The notes under the pieces were generated by a model, which searched no databases, was not told where the DNA came from, and saw only the letters and a list, made by a program, of their open reading frames with translations. Shown here piece by piece: positions 1-11,168 of a DNA stretch of 64,000 nt. Each line of letters begins with the position of its first letter. The stretch's first letter is position 1. Made by a program: the position numbers and the translations under genes. Source of the stretch: Incurvaria masculella (Eukaryota > Arthropoda > Insecta > Lepidoptera > Incurvariidae); assembly GCA_946894095.1 (NCBI GenBank), contig OX335641.1, positions 8,450,501 through 8,514,500 on the forward strand, in the 5' to 3' direction.

Positions 1-3000
1 TGACCTAAAGCCTGGCTTCAGAAGGTGCAAAATTTCAAATGCATTTAGTATTTAAATACTTATGTAAAATGCGTATTTGAAGTAGGTGCAGTTTTGGCAC
101 ATACTACATGGTATGTCTCTTTTAAAATAATACGAATACCTACTAATCAACCAGATTTTTTAGAATGTCAGTAGCAGTTAGGATATAAACGTAAACATGT
201 GTTCATTAGAACTACCTAATTATATTTTGAGAGAGCTTATCGAGCAGTAATAATGAGTTGTATGAAAAATATTTTTTTTAATATATATTTTTTATAATTT
301 CACATTAACTTTATTAATTTTATTTTATTATTAATTTAAACTGACTGATTGGCTGACATGAGACTATAAGTAGGTGAATGATTTATGTTGTGAAAATCAT
401 TTGGATTTTTAATTCCAGATTCAAATTTTAATTAACTACCTTCACAGTGATTGTCTGCTACGCACCTAATCGACTTATCCTACTAAATCAAGCTCTTCCC
501 GCAAAATAAGCTCACGAACACATGCACAGAGACATGCATTCATAGAGTTGCCGAGTCTTTACATCGACGCTATATGGCATAGAATAAATAAATTATAAAG
601 TAAGTATAGAGTCCGTTTTTGAGCGATAAACTCGAGCGGTGAAACTGAGCCCTTTTTCCGAGTTACAAATCACTTAAAAAATTGTTGGTCGCATCCTTCA
701 GTTGACTTTGTGTGTTTGTACATTCTAAGTCTATGGGTTGCACACTCGTTTCGTTCCGATCAAACCCTGATTTATCTCAGTTCTGCCTTGGAGACATTCT
801 ATGTCAGACTCAAATATTAATTGTATTATTTAAAAATATCTTCAGGTTTTCTTATGAAGATTGGAACCTAAAAACAAATCCCAAAACAATTTCTAATATC
901 TATACATAAAGTAATCATCCTCCGGTAGTTTATTGACTGTTTAAAGTAACTTCGCGTGTTTTCAAAATGTATGCTTCCTCCAATCCTTCATTATTATATC
1001 GCAATCCTTTATTATAGTAGACCAATAATCCGAGACCCATGCAGTGGGGGTTACTAAAACGATTACGCAAGATGCCCCGGAGTTAGGAGCCGGTAACCAG
1101 GACGACACAGCCCCGAAATTAAGCCTGGACAATGGTCAGACTATTTCCATGCGTATGTCAAAATTTCCAAATCCAACCGAAACATTGTGATAGCAGCTTG
1201 ATGAGTTGTAAGCGTTCAATGTTTAATTTTAGGGTCGAGTTTTGAATGATGAAACGAGTTAATGTGGCAAACACAATTTGAATTTTACTGCATTGATGAT
1301 AAGATTTAGTTTCACGTTGAATTGTATCCTTGCTTTTTGGTTAGTTCAGGGTTGACGAAGATATTCATTTGAGTTCACACACGGTGCTGTACTGATTATT
1401 ATCTTTATCTATGGATATCTTTAATTTATGCGATCCATCCATAAATGGAACCTTTTGGAGAAGATCTCAATGGAGAGGTCTATAAATCTACAGTAAAGGG
1501 ACATCAGATGAGATATTTTTAAATGTTTTGCTCCTGTGAAATCATTAGAAGTTTTTATATTATATTGACATGAAACTTAATATATTTTTATCCTGTGAAT
1601 TAACGGTATACAATAGGATTTTTTAAAATAAATACGAATTATCTTATTAAGGTTATTAATAAAAACTGACGGTAAAGAATTTCAAGTTATAAGCATTTAC
1701 TCGTTAGAAAATATTTTATTTACATCGACAGCAAAACAGAATTTAAAATATTACAAGACGCTATATTACATAAAGCACATATCAATACTAGCATTCTGTA
1801 GTTAAATATAAATTCAAAGTAACAATATTACACATCAATTTAAAACTAATCGTTTCGAACGGATTTTTTCGAAAATAAAAGAGTCAAAGACTGAAAAAAG
1901 ACTTCAACAATTTGAAAATATAAAAAACATCACAAATTTAACAGGGGATTTGATATCAATAATATTTAAATATGTTCAATTGCTATAGTTAATAATATTG
2001 AAAAGGTTGTGGCAAATGTAAATAGAAAAATATTGTACTGTGGTCTGACTATTATTAAAAATCTCTTCACCACAATGTCCCCTCAAGTCGCCGCCCTACA
2101 AATTAACGAGAATTTATCCGATAATTTGCGTACAGCACCGGTGACAAATGGCGTTAATAAGAAACCTGTCAGGAGGCCGCAACTGGAATTAACACCCTGT
2201 ATTAGTTCAGAGTTATGATTGTCTCCTACAACGGAGCAGCTTTGCTGATCATTTTGTAGGCTTTAAAGTAAGGTTGACTGCACTGTCGATGCTCTGTGTT
2301 TATCGATTTATTTTCTGATAAATTACGATTGATCATTTAAAAATGTAATTGCTTAAATTTCTCTGCCAGCTATTTACATATATTGAACACAGCTCATAAA
2401 TAAAAATCGCATAATTCAGAAGAAAAGTTTGCGGAATAAGTTAACTGGATAAGTTCCGCAATCGAGGTTTTTAGGGCATCGTCAAATAAAAGAAGATATA
2501 GTTAGCTGGTTTGCTACCTCTTTAGACAAGCTTCCTGATAATATATATGTGTATAAATTTATATTTAAAATACCGTATTTGAAGTAGGTATATGGAATAA
2601 ATGGCCTTCCTAAATACTTAATTTACCTAGAAAATATATCCATACAAAAAATATTTTGGAACGCTTTCACAAGGTAAATCAGATGCAAATATTATTATGT
2701 ATAAAATATCGTGTGAGTGTTGTTACCTTTCTTTCTTCATATTTAATAAACGTACAATTATAAAGATATCCTTGGTACATTAAATTAAAAACCAAAGTTT
2801 TTAAGTAAAAACGGCCTCGTACGAAAAGCTTATCAAAGAGTACAAAGAGTAAACATGAAATAAAAGTATACTAACACGTATAATTTAAATACTTCGTCGA
2901 TACCAAAAATGTTATTCAGTTTTCCAACACTATCGCGTATTACCCGATAGTGCGCTGCTGCTTCGGATGCGGTGGGTCGCCGTAAGCGGATTATGTTTTT

Positions 3001-3457
3001 TAATTAAAACTGCGAATGTGTTGTCATCATTACGGTTTAGCTTTCAAAAACGCGGGGTCGTACCCAGAGTGAAAAGGTTACATAAAAATATTTTTTTTAT
3101 CAAACTGCATCGAGTTATTGACGTGCAAGATATACCTACCATATAAATAAGATATTTAGTTTTCTTTTACTTTTTTTTACCGAGATAACGATGGATCTCA
3201 CAGAATATTAGATGAACTTTTTATCGGTGAAAAATGTCTGAAATAGCTGATTTAAATAAATGTGATGTTACTGTGATATTGCCAATAATGTGATATTATA
3301 CTGTCACTAGTGAAATTATAATTTCACGGAAATGGGAAGAGATATTCGTCAAGAATATTTTTTTTCAGTTACATTATGATTTTACTAGACATACCCAGTT
3401 ATACTATAATAGACTAAGCCTGGTTTTCATAACGTGCCAACTTATTTTAATTGACGC
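1..3457. other. AT-rich non-coding DNA
   Basis: No coding frame here is longer than about 70 codons and none resembles a known protein. The DNA is AT-rich with many short A and T runs. A 15-base phrase, GTATTTGAAGTAGGT, occurs near 71 and again near 2576. A GC-richer patch at 2930-3060 carries short palindromes. Nothing further is supported; it is probably intronic or intergenic. Confidence 0.6.
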
Positions 3458-3461
3458 TTAA

Positions 3462-3534
3462 AGGGCCTTTATTACTAAAGTGCTGACTATGTGTCCTGTA
3501 CTGGTATCGATTGCGAGATGGTACAAAAGGCCCT
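3462..3534. mobile_element. 73-bp MITE-like element flanked by TTAA
   Basis: The ends are inverted copies: AGGGCCTTTATTAC on the left and, read on the minus strand, AGGGCCTTTTGTAC on the right, with 12 of 14 bases matching. TTAA lies directly outside both ends (3458-3461 and 3535-3538). TTAA target duplications are typical of piggyBac and Kolobok groups. The element is very short and has no coding capacity, so the superfamily is an inference. Confidence 0.45.
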
Positions 3535-3699
3535 TTAATGTGAGGATTAAGCTGATCAGAACTTGGTGGAAGAAAAGCTTAGTCAGATTATTCTTTCGGC
3601 TTCAAATTATAAAACAATCTGATAGAAGGAGTTGAATAAGGTCGAATTCGAATAATAAAAATAACCTTTATTATTTAAATAGGTTATGGAAAAGTTTAT

Positions 3700-3782
3700 T
3701 TTGTGTGACCTGACATGGATGTAACACATGATATTAGCCCAATACACCAAGTTCCCGAAGGAATTAGGTGCCATGCCAGGAT
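3700..3782 (-). mobile_element. SINE fragment (same family as 46093-46486)
   Basis: The plus strand reads like the 3' half of the full SINE copy at 46093-46486: a GACATGGATG block, then ATTAGCCCAA, then ATTAGGTGCCATGCCAGG. The 5S-like head is absent, so this is a short remnant. Read in SINE orientation it lies on the minus strand. Confidence 0.6.
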
Positions 3783-4805
3783 GAATATAAGTGATCATTT
3801 AGGTTTTATTATGTTACTGATTGTGTTCTGTGTTAGCATAATATCACTGAAATTAGTCCGTGATATGTAAAAACCAGAAACAATTTTAAATAATCCGGAT
3901 TAAGTAATACATATCACTAGAGAAAAATTTAAATGACTTCATTACATATCACGGTGACACACAAAAGTGGAGGAAGTTTGGAGTGTGCTATTGAATACTG
4001 AATTAATTTTACTTTGGTTTTAGGGTAAAATCACAAGAATACATCGGGCCCTAAGCAACGCACAACATTTTGGTACGAATTGTAACCTATGATAAAGTAA
4101 AAAATCCAACCCTGTATTAATTCTGCAAAATATTTTTTATTGCAGTAATATTTATTATTTGTGTGTATATCATCAAGTTTTCTATTCTCTTGGTTGGCCT
4201 CAAGTATGTACATAACCAAGCGAGCGTAATATTTTCGACAGTTTAGTTATTTTTCCCAAGGTTTTGTTTTGTATGTTTTCAAAATGAATAATCGATATCT
4301 TAACGTTTTCTTAATTTTTCCTCGTGTTTCACAACAATCGGCCTAATTATTAAAAAAAAAAATATCCAGCAGGAAAACGCGAACTCAAATTACTTCAGAC
4401 GAAGTTCGAATGTGAAATAACTTAAAAATATTTTAATAATGTTTAAATTTCATATTTAGCTTGTAGAAGGTGTTTATTTTTTTTTAAACTAATATAAATA
4501 TAACTAGGTTAACATAGAAAATCGTTGCGTCAAAATGTTTGCATTTGACATCTAACTCTAAATAGCAACATGCAAAACAATATATTCCGATCGGTGTAAT
4601 TTGTATAAAAAAACCTTAGGTTAATGTGCCATTTCTGACCCCCTGAAAGATACGTTACCGGAACCCTTAGTTCGCGACTCCTAATCTTAATTTGTCTAGT
4701 TTTACGTGCGTCCAAGAGCATGTAAACCAATTCTTTGGTACTCAAACTTCAGGTTAGTGCAAACAAAAATATATCCAAGGGTTTTTTACTTGTGTTAATG
4801 TAATG

Positions 4806-4866
4806 GTTTTATGTAACTGGACATGGATGGCTAATACCAAACTGACCGTCAGATATAAGCCTAGGT
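4806..4866 (-). mobile_element. SINE fragment (3' end only)
   Basis: This block matches the 3' end of the SINE copies at 18599 and 46093 in the same orientation (ATGTAACTGGACATGGATGG, then CTAATACCAA and CTGACCGT). Only about 60 bases of the family remain. Confidence 0.6.
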
Positions 4867-7800
4867 GTTTACCTTAAAATGCATCGAAACCAAACGAATG
4901 TGAAGAGTACAAAGATTCGTTGTCCGAAGAATAAGTCACAATATAATAGCCATAAACGCAAAGGGCCTAGGTATCCGATACACATAAAACGTAAGCGCAG
5001 AGGAGAAAACGGATAAAAACTCACGAACCGTGGCCACAGCATCACTCTGCGCGGATAATGAAACATCGGTCTCGTCGCTGCGTAGTCAGCAGAAACATCG
5101 CTCGATGCCATGTTTGAATATTCACCCTTATTTTGGGATAAAACAGCGACATCTACAATAAAGCATTGTCTTACGATTTCTTAAAATCAGAAACATACTT
5201 GGGGTTTTATCTTTTTGAGACGGGACCCTAACACATAACTGGTATCGAGTTCATGTTTCATGCTGGATTAAATTCCTCGATTTCTTTACGTGTTCACGTT
5301 GTTTACGCACGGAGGTGAAGAATTTACACCTCCATGTGTTTACGTCGTTTGTTGAATACGTGTAATATAAAAGTTAGATATATTTTGCTATTGTCGTAGT
5401 GTCCTCGAAATATATGTCTCGAAAATATTTAACACAATATGTCTAAACAGGCTTAAACCATACTCTGATTCATTCTACGAAAACGCTGATATGTCGCTGG
5501 CTCTCAAAACCATTCGCAAAAAACCGAGCACAATCTTGAATGAATATAAATGACAGAGACATCCGCATCTCCACAATCGGCCCACAACCGGAACTAGTCG
5601 GATTTGTCATTGTCACATTTGAATATTGCGGCGGTTCGGCCAGTCGGAAATAGACGAAAGCAGACGAAGAAACTGAGCAACGTCATCTATTATCCGAAAT
5701 CGTAACCGATGTGCGAAGTTAGCAATGCTTAGAACGCATTTAATGAAAATTAAAATTTTATTTTCAAAATAAATGCAATTTATGAAGCGGAATTTATAAT
5801 ATTGTAATATATTTAGTGATATTACAACATTATAAATGCAACCACAATTTTACTAAATTTAATATTTGAAAAAAAAAATACCCCTTTCATCACGGACGAA
5901 ACAGTTTTAATATATATTATTTTTTATTTATTTTAATATTATATTAATTGTTAGAGATATATACTTGATTTCGTGGCAACGAAAGTATTTTGAACATTTG
6001 CTCCATAGTAATGTTATAGGCAAAACTTAAAACAAGTACTATTCCTACTACTACTTATAAGGTTAAACTTTCTAAATAATTAAAATACAATTGCTTTATT
6101 GTAAGCCACACAAAACGTAAATTACCATGTACATTAAAATAAATCAAGATAAATAAGAACGAAATGTTTTGTTCAAGAATCAAGAGCATGCAAATGATCA
6201 CATGAACCGAAATGCAAAATCCTTATTGGAAGCGGTATCGAAAATTGAAAATAAATGTAATCCCCGTGAAAATAATGTAAGCTAGAGAATGACACGCGCG
6301 TGCGACAGGCGTGAATAAATACAGCGCCAAATCTGAGGAGCTCGGGGGACATTTTCCAATCCGTGAATACATTTGAAGATTGTTTTGAATAGATTGTTTT
6401 CTTCTTTAACGATACGCTCGGGGCTGGGGAGTGAGTTAATAGGTACCAACATTAAAAGTCATTTCGTCGGAAAGATTGGTAATAATTATTAAAAATTAAA
6501 TGCCGTGATTTAATATTGGAAATGATGGCGGAATATCATATGTACAGATAAGTTTGAGTATAGGCCTATAGATGAAGAACTAGTGCTCTAAAATCAGACT
6601 GGAGGCTCTCCCAAGGAGCCAGGTGATTTTTCTTTAGCGAAAATTAAACATTATAAACTCGTTAATTAAATACCATTCCAGGTCCGACTAACAACAGTAG
6701 GTACAAACGACATCACACTAGATGTCACACATTTGACTTTGTACTCACATACGCTTTCTTTGCAAATGCCAATGCCCACTGTGGCACTTCTCGTTTTCGA
6801 CTTCTCTTATATTAAATTAAATTAACCTGAAGGTGAACATAATTTTATTTATAAAAGGACGTAGTATGCGTAGGTATATACTGCATCAGAATCGGGTAAA
6901 TAGTGCTCAGTAAGAAGACCAGACAGATAGACAGACGATATATGTTGAATTGTAGAAGAGTTTATTTTAAGTATGTGTATTTCCGCTGACATAATTTAAA
7001 TTAACGTGATGAATGCCATTATCAACCAAAACGTTTTCGTTGACAACGAATACGTTCCCAATACTAATACTCGAGACGCTATTAGAAATGGTTATTGTTT
7101 CGTCTAAAACGCTACTGTCCTCTCATAAAGGGAGAGCATATTCCTCATTATTTCGGGAGTGCAGCGTAATATAGTAATCATGCCATCTTCTCTAAGGTAC
7201 AATACGAGTCATCCTTCCCCAAATATATGTCCACAAGAGCGTAAAATAGCGACACCACCAACTGCACACATCAAACACACGAGTAATCTTCAGGCGTGGC
7301 GAAATCTCAACAAGAAACATTAATCATGTGTCGGATTTTATGCAAATTTACTAAAAAGCTTGCTGATAAATGATTGGTCAAGCTTTCAGCGGGTCACCCG
7401 CTCGTATGGTAATACACCCGACCCTTTGTCGTGTGTTTGTCCACTGCATTCTATCATTACTCATGGCGTGCTACAATCTCAAACAGAATACGAGGCGGAT
7501 AAACCGGTAGCGTACAAAATAAGAACAACCTTGGGTATCATGTGCTAATAACTTCCAAGTGCTGGAATAATATCCCACCGCCGCTAACATAATATAAACT
7601 AACAAGTAAAAAAAAAATATGTAACTGTTTTTACTTGTGTAAGTTTTTAGATTACCGTGGTTGCTGTTCATTTTAAAAGATTTACGGCTTTAATATACGT
7701 TAAAATACGATAAGGCTAAGCTAACTTACTTTTTTTAAACATTTTTACTTACAGTCGATTATACATTTGAAATTATTTACTTAAATTATTTCCTGTTTGC

Positions 7801-7879
7801 CTAACAAATTGGTCAAATTGAGTAATCAATTACTAGGTAATCAATTATTTTGACCTTCATAATACGTCCAATAAGTTAG
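4867..7879. other. Non-coding DNA with GC-richer islands
   Basis: No supported gene. Patches at 5270-5370 (a GGAGGTG/CACCTCC hairpin beside two TGTTTAC-like forkhead words), 5570-5720 and 6280-6400 are richer in GC and CpG than their surroundings and could be regulatory islands. That is only a composition argument. An AT-rich hairpin lies at 5792-5837. Confidence 0.45.
5792..5837. repeat. AT-rich inverted repeat
   Basis: Arms of 19 bases (ATTTATAATATTGTAATAT and its complement) pair with one mismatch around an 8-base loop. No flanking duplication or coding potential is seen. Confidence 0.5.
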
Positions 7880-7940
7880 TTAGGTTAGGTTAGGTTAGGT
7901 TAGGTTAGGTTAGGTTAGGTTAGGTTAGGTTAGGTTAGGT
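7880..7940. repeat. Interstitial telomeric repeat, (TTAGG)12
   Basis: Twelve perfect, uninterrupted TTAGG units. (TTAGG)n is the telomere repeat of most insects including Lepidoptera. Here it has ordinary sequence on both sides, so it is an internal tract and not a chromosome end. It may come from telomerase-assisted break repair, a fusion, or carriage by a telomere-targeting retroelement; no LINE is seen touching it. Confidence 0.9.
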
Positions 7941-7993
7941 TACTATAGATCATACAGTGGTTATTTCATTTCATTTCATTTATTCAAATGTTT

Positions 7994-8054
7994 TGGTAGT
8001 CAAACTATACTAAGTTACGTCACAAAGATCAAAGATCCGCGGATTCGATCAACC
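7994..8054 (+). repeat. Direct repeat with palindromic core, copy 1
   Basis: About 61 bases starting TGGTAGTC, passing through AAGTTACGTCA, and ending in a palindromic core (GATCCGCGGATTCGATC) followed by AACC. A second copy in the same orientation lies at 9075-9134 and a shorter relative at 54921-54957. The family is not identified; it could be one end of a dispersed repeat. Confidence 0.6.
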
Positions 8055-8976
8055 CCGTAAATAAGAACCCACAATGAAACTTTACGGGTTAACATAACAT
8101 ATTTTTCCATCCACAGTTATGAAATACACACTTAGATCTAAATTCTACTGCCAAACAATTCCTTGGTAGAACAAATTAAGGCAAAGAACAAAGAACAATA
8201 GAAACAGCAACCCTTAGTTTAAATTACTTAAATCTAACAAAGTGACTAATGCAATAATATAATGTATGGCATTTAAAGTATTCACTGGTGTAAAGGCCAT
8301 GCAAAAGGCAAGACACAGTTCAAGAAACAGCCAATTTATATTTATTTATATTTATATATCTATATCGCTGTTGGTTCGTCCTCCGAATGACCAAGACAAA
8401 TGACCACACTATAGCGGATAGAGAATTTCTGGAGGCCGAGAGTGAGTGCATCATTCATAGAGCCGCGATCATGAAGTGACCATTTATCAACAGATTTGCA
8501 TACGCTTCACCTTCATTAAAATTATTATTCGCAGATTTAGGGAAAATGCATCAAACCTTTTGGCAAAAGCTTTTACCTTTTATATGGCCCTTATTGCATT
8601 GTAAACATTTACTTAAATCGTTTTAAGAATTGTAATTGTATTTCATCACTATGGTTTTATTCATTAGTGATGTTTACTGGATTGTTAGGAACTTTTAAAA
8701 CGTTGTTTGATTTAATTATTAGTTGATATTTTTTTATTACAAAAAATGATTTTACAACATATTGAATATATAATTTACAAAAGAATGGAAAAGTTAAGAT
8801 TCATAGGCATGAAAAACTAAACTGAATTTTTAAAATATAGGTAGACTACGGTTTATTCTTTATGACTTCTGCAATGAAAAAGAACATAAAAATGGTTTAC
8901 TAAATTGAACTCTACACAATAGATATGGTATGTAAGGATAACTAGAAAATGTATTGTATTTATTTTCAACATGTTA

Positions 8977-9010
8977 AGTTTTCCCTGTGTCCCAAAACGC
9001 AGGGAAAACT
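8977..9010. repeat. Short perfect hairpin
   Basis: Perfect 11-base arms (AGTTTTCCCTG and CAGGGAAAACT) around a 12-base loop. It lies between the two direct repeats at 7994 and 9075, so it may be part of the same dispersed element. Confidence 0.5.
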
Positions 9011-9074
9011 AAAATCAAAATATTACAATTACTGGCACACATAAAACACACGCATTGATTTATGTATATTTTTT

Positions 9075-9134
9075 TGGTAGTCGAAATACACTTAGTTACG
9101 TCAAAAACTGATAGATCCGCGGATTCTATCAACC
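9075..9134 (+). repeat. Direct repeat with palindromic core, copy 2
   Basis: This matches the copy at 7994-8054 over its whole length with scattered differences (CTTAGTTACGTCA, then GATAGATCCGCGGATTCTAT, then CAACC). Its core is a near-perfect palindrome centred on TCCGCGGA. Confidence 0.6.
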
Positions 9135-9193
9135 AGTAATCATGTCAAGTAAATGAAAATATTCGAGCAAAGTAAAGTGATAAATTAGTTAAA

Positions 9194-9306
9194 TGATTGA
9201 ATGAATAAATTCTTTATTGTGCTATAGAAAACAAATACAATTACAATTCAAAACAAAAACAGTATTGCAAAAAGGCGGACTTATCACTAAGAGTGATTTC
9301 TTCCAG
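9194..9306 (-). mobile_element. 3' end of a LINE or SINE, minus strand
   Basis: Read on the minus strand the segment begins CTGGAAGAAATCACTCTTAG, forms a small ATCACT/AGTGAT hairpin, continues with AAGTCCGCC, and ends in an AATAAAG signal and a TTCATT-type tail. This layout is familiar from lepidopteran non-LTR elements and the SINEs that share their tails. No coding part remains. The family name is not assigned. Confidence 0.5.
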
Positions 9307-10342
9307 TAAATATTATTTTATTAGTTATTTATTCTTGATTCTGTGTTATTCATCCATACGATAAAGTTTGTCATGTTTTATATTTAGACTGTTAAATATA
9401 ATCACAGCGAAACATAAGTGGCAATACACTTGACTGACTTTCCTTTCAACGTCCAAAAAAACAATTAATACAAATACCGTGAAATAAAATAATAAAAAAT
9501 GCCCTTTTGATAAGCAATGCATGTAAACAATATACCTTGCATCCTAAGTAAATGTCACGAAACACAATGAAGATGACAGGTACATGTATACCTACCTCCT
9601 CAACAGCGCTTCCACTTAGGCACTCCTCCACCAGACTGTGAAATGGACGTATATTTCAGAGTGTTTACCGCTTCGGCCATTGTTGAACGCGCACATATCG
9701 TTGAAGAAATTATGTTCGTACTGGATTCCATGAAACATACATCTTGAGACATATTATGTCTCAAGATGAATGTTTTCAATACTTTAATACAATTGTGCCC
9801 CGTGCAGTCTAGTTTAAATTTATTATTTTACAATATATTTATAGGTTACCCTGTATATCACAGGTTTTTTTCGGTTGGACTAATAACCAACATAGGCGGG
9901 TTGAACCCTGTCGTAATTATAGTAAGTAGAGAAGTTGAGTTTTACGTTAGTTTCGAACTATGGAGTGACTCGCATTGATATTCATAGTAATGCTGGTTAT
10001 TGCTGAATAAACATACTTAATTCGAGTACATATGTATGTGTTACGGTTAAAGACCGATGTTTGTTAAAGTCCGAAATCATTTTTTTCATTGAAAAAAATC
10101 TGTATGACCACCGATTTTTAAGATGTCGAGTGCACTGCTCATAGTTTCGAGTTTTATGGTATGAAAACAATAACAAAATTAAATTATATTTTTTTCATTA
10201 AAAAAATACATTTTAAAATTCTATTTTGTTCCTTTTGCATGGGAAGATGTTAAACACACAACATGGCAGTAGGTGATATGAAATAAAATGTAACTTAAAA
10301 TATAATATTTTGGCTCTCATAGAAATGGTATAAGTTGACTAA
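9307..10342. other. Unassigned AT-rich DNA
   Basis: No coding or repeat feature recognised. An AACATACATCTTGAGACATA phrase at about 9733-9752 forms a short inverted repeat with TATGTCTCAAGATG at about 9755-9768. Otherwise nothing is seen. Confidence 0.4.
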
Positions 10343-10345
10343 TAA

Positions 10346-10441
10346 GGGCTGATTTTTCAAGAGTCTGATAAATAGCCAGATAACTATTCGACAGATTTAT
10401 TTACGCTACTGCTTATCCATCTGATATAATAAAACCGGCCC
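10346..10441. mobile_element. 96-bp MITE with TAA duplication (PIF/Harbinger-like)
   Basis: TAA lies directly outside both ends (10343-10345 and 10442-10444). The ends are inverted: GGGCTGATTTTTCAA on the left, and GGGCCGGTTTTATTA read from the right. Its left part is nearly the same as the right arm of the longer element at 30128-30345, including a shared TTATTTACGC and CTGCTTATCCATC. A three-base TWA duplication is the signature of PIF/Harbinger elements. It appears to be an internally shortened sibling. Confidence 0.7.
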
Positions 10442-10444
10442 TAA

Positions 10445-11100
10445 GCATTAATAGAACGGAACTTGCCTAATTGCTACATGGCTCACTTCCACATTTTCAA
10501 TTGTTTTAAAAACAAGTAAATCCAACACAGAATCAAAAGTTAAAATAATCAATGGACACCCACATTAAATTATCATTGTGTTCGATCGTGTATTGTTCTC
10601 GGCCAGATTGTGACTCATCGCAACAAAAGTGCGGAACGTCACAGAATGATGGATGTCGTGTCGCCCGCTCTGTACAGGGTGGCGCGGGTGGATTACTTTG
10701 TGAAGACAGAGTGGCGATGCTTCCGGACTTTAATAGAAATCAAAACGCAACGAACTCACCAGGCGGAAAGGCGACATAATACAACTACTCACTATATAAT
10801 ATACAGACATACATACATTCAATGCATTTATTAAATATTAATAATTTATTTGAGTTATGTGTGGTTAGCTTCGGTTGCTCAGTGGCGGGTCATTTTTCCA
10901 TTTAATAATTAATTATTCTATTAATTGTTTAGTAATAATATTGTACGTCTATAAAATGTTTTGAAGTCCCAAAAAATTTTTTTTTCTACAATACTCTGGT
11001 GTTTTGAAAACATGTCGTCCGCATTGTCTACTAAATTATGAATTTGCACAGTTTTATAAAAATCAATCTAAATGTCTGAAAAGGATAGAACTAAGATTTA
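10445..11100. other. Unassigned segment with two overlapping short frames
   Basis: At 10552-10834 two overlapping frames of 74-75 codons cover a GC-richer patch. Neither resembles a protein I recognise and neither has a convincing gene context. I treat the patch as non-coding or a diverged repeat. Confidence 0.35.
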
Positions 11101-11168
11101 TGTTAGGCATACGTTTATTGATCTGTACAGATCGATTTGATTACAGATCAATAAACTTATGCCTAACA
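11101..11168. repeat. 68-nt hairpin with 27-base arms
   Basis: The left arm starts TGTTAGGCATACGTTTATTG and the right arm, read on the minus strand, starts TGTTAGGCATAAGTTTATTG. The two 27-base arms differ at a single position. The loop is 14 bases. Size and pairing fit a small precursor-like hairpin, but a tiny fold-back transposon fits as well. No coding frame covers it. Confidence 0.6.

Noticed and set aside
7880..7940. TTAGG tract as a chromosome end
   Set aside because: Long ordinary sequence continues on both sides, so it is internal.
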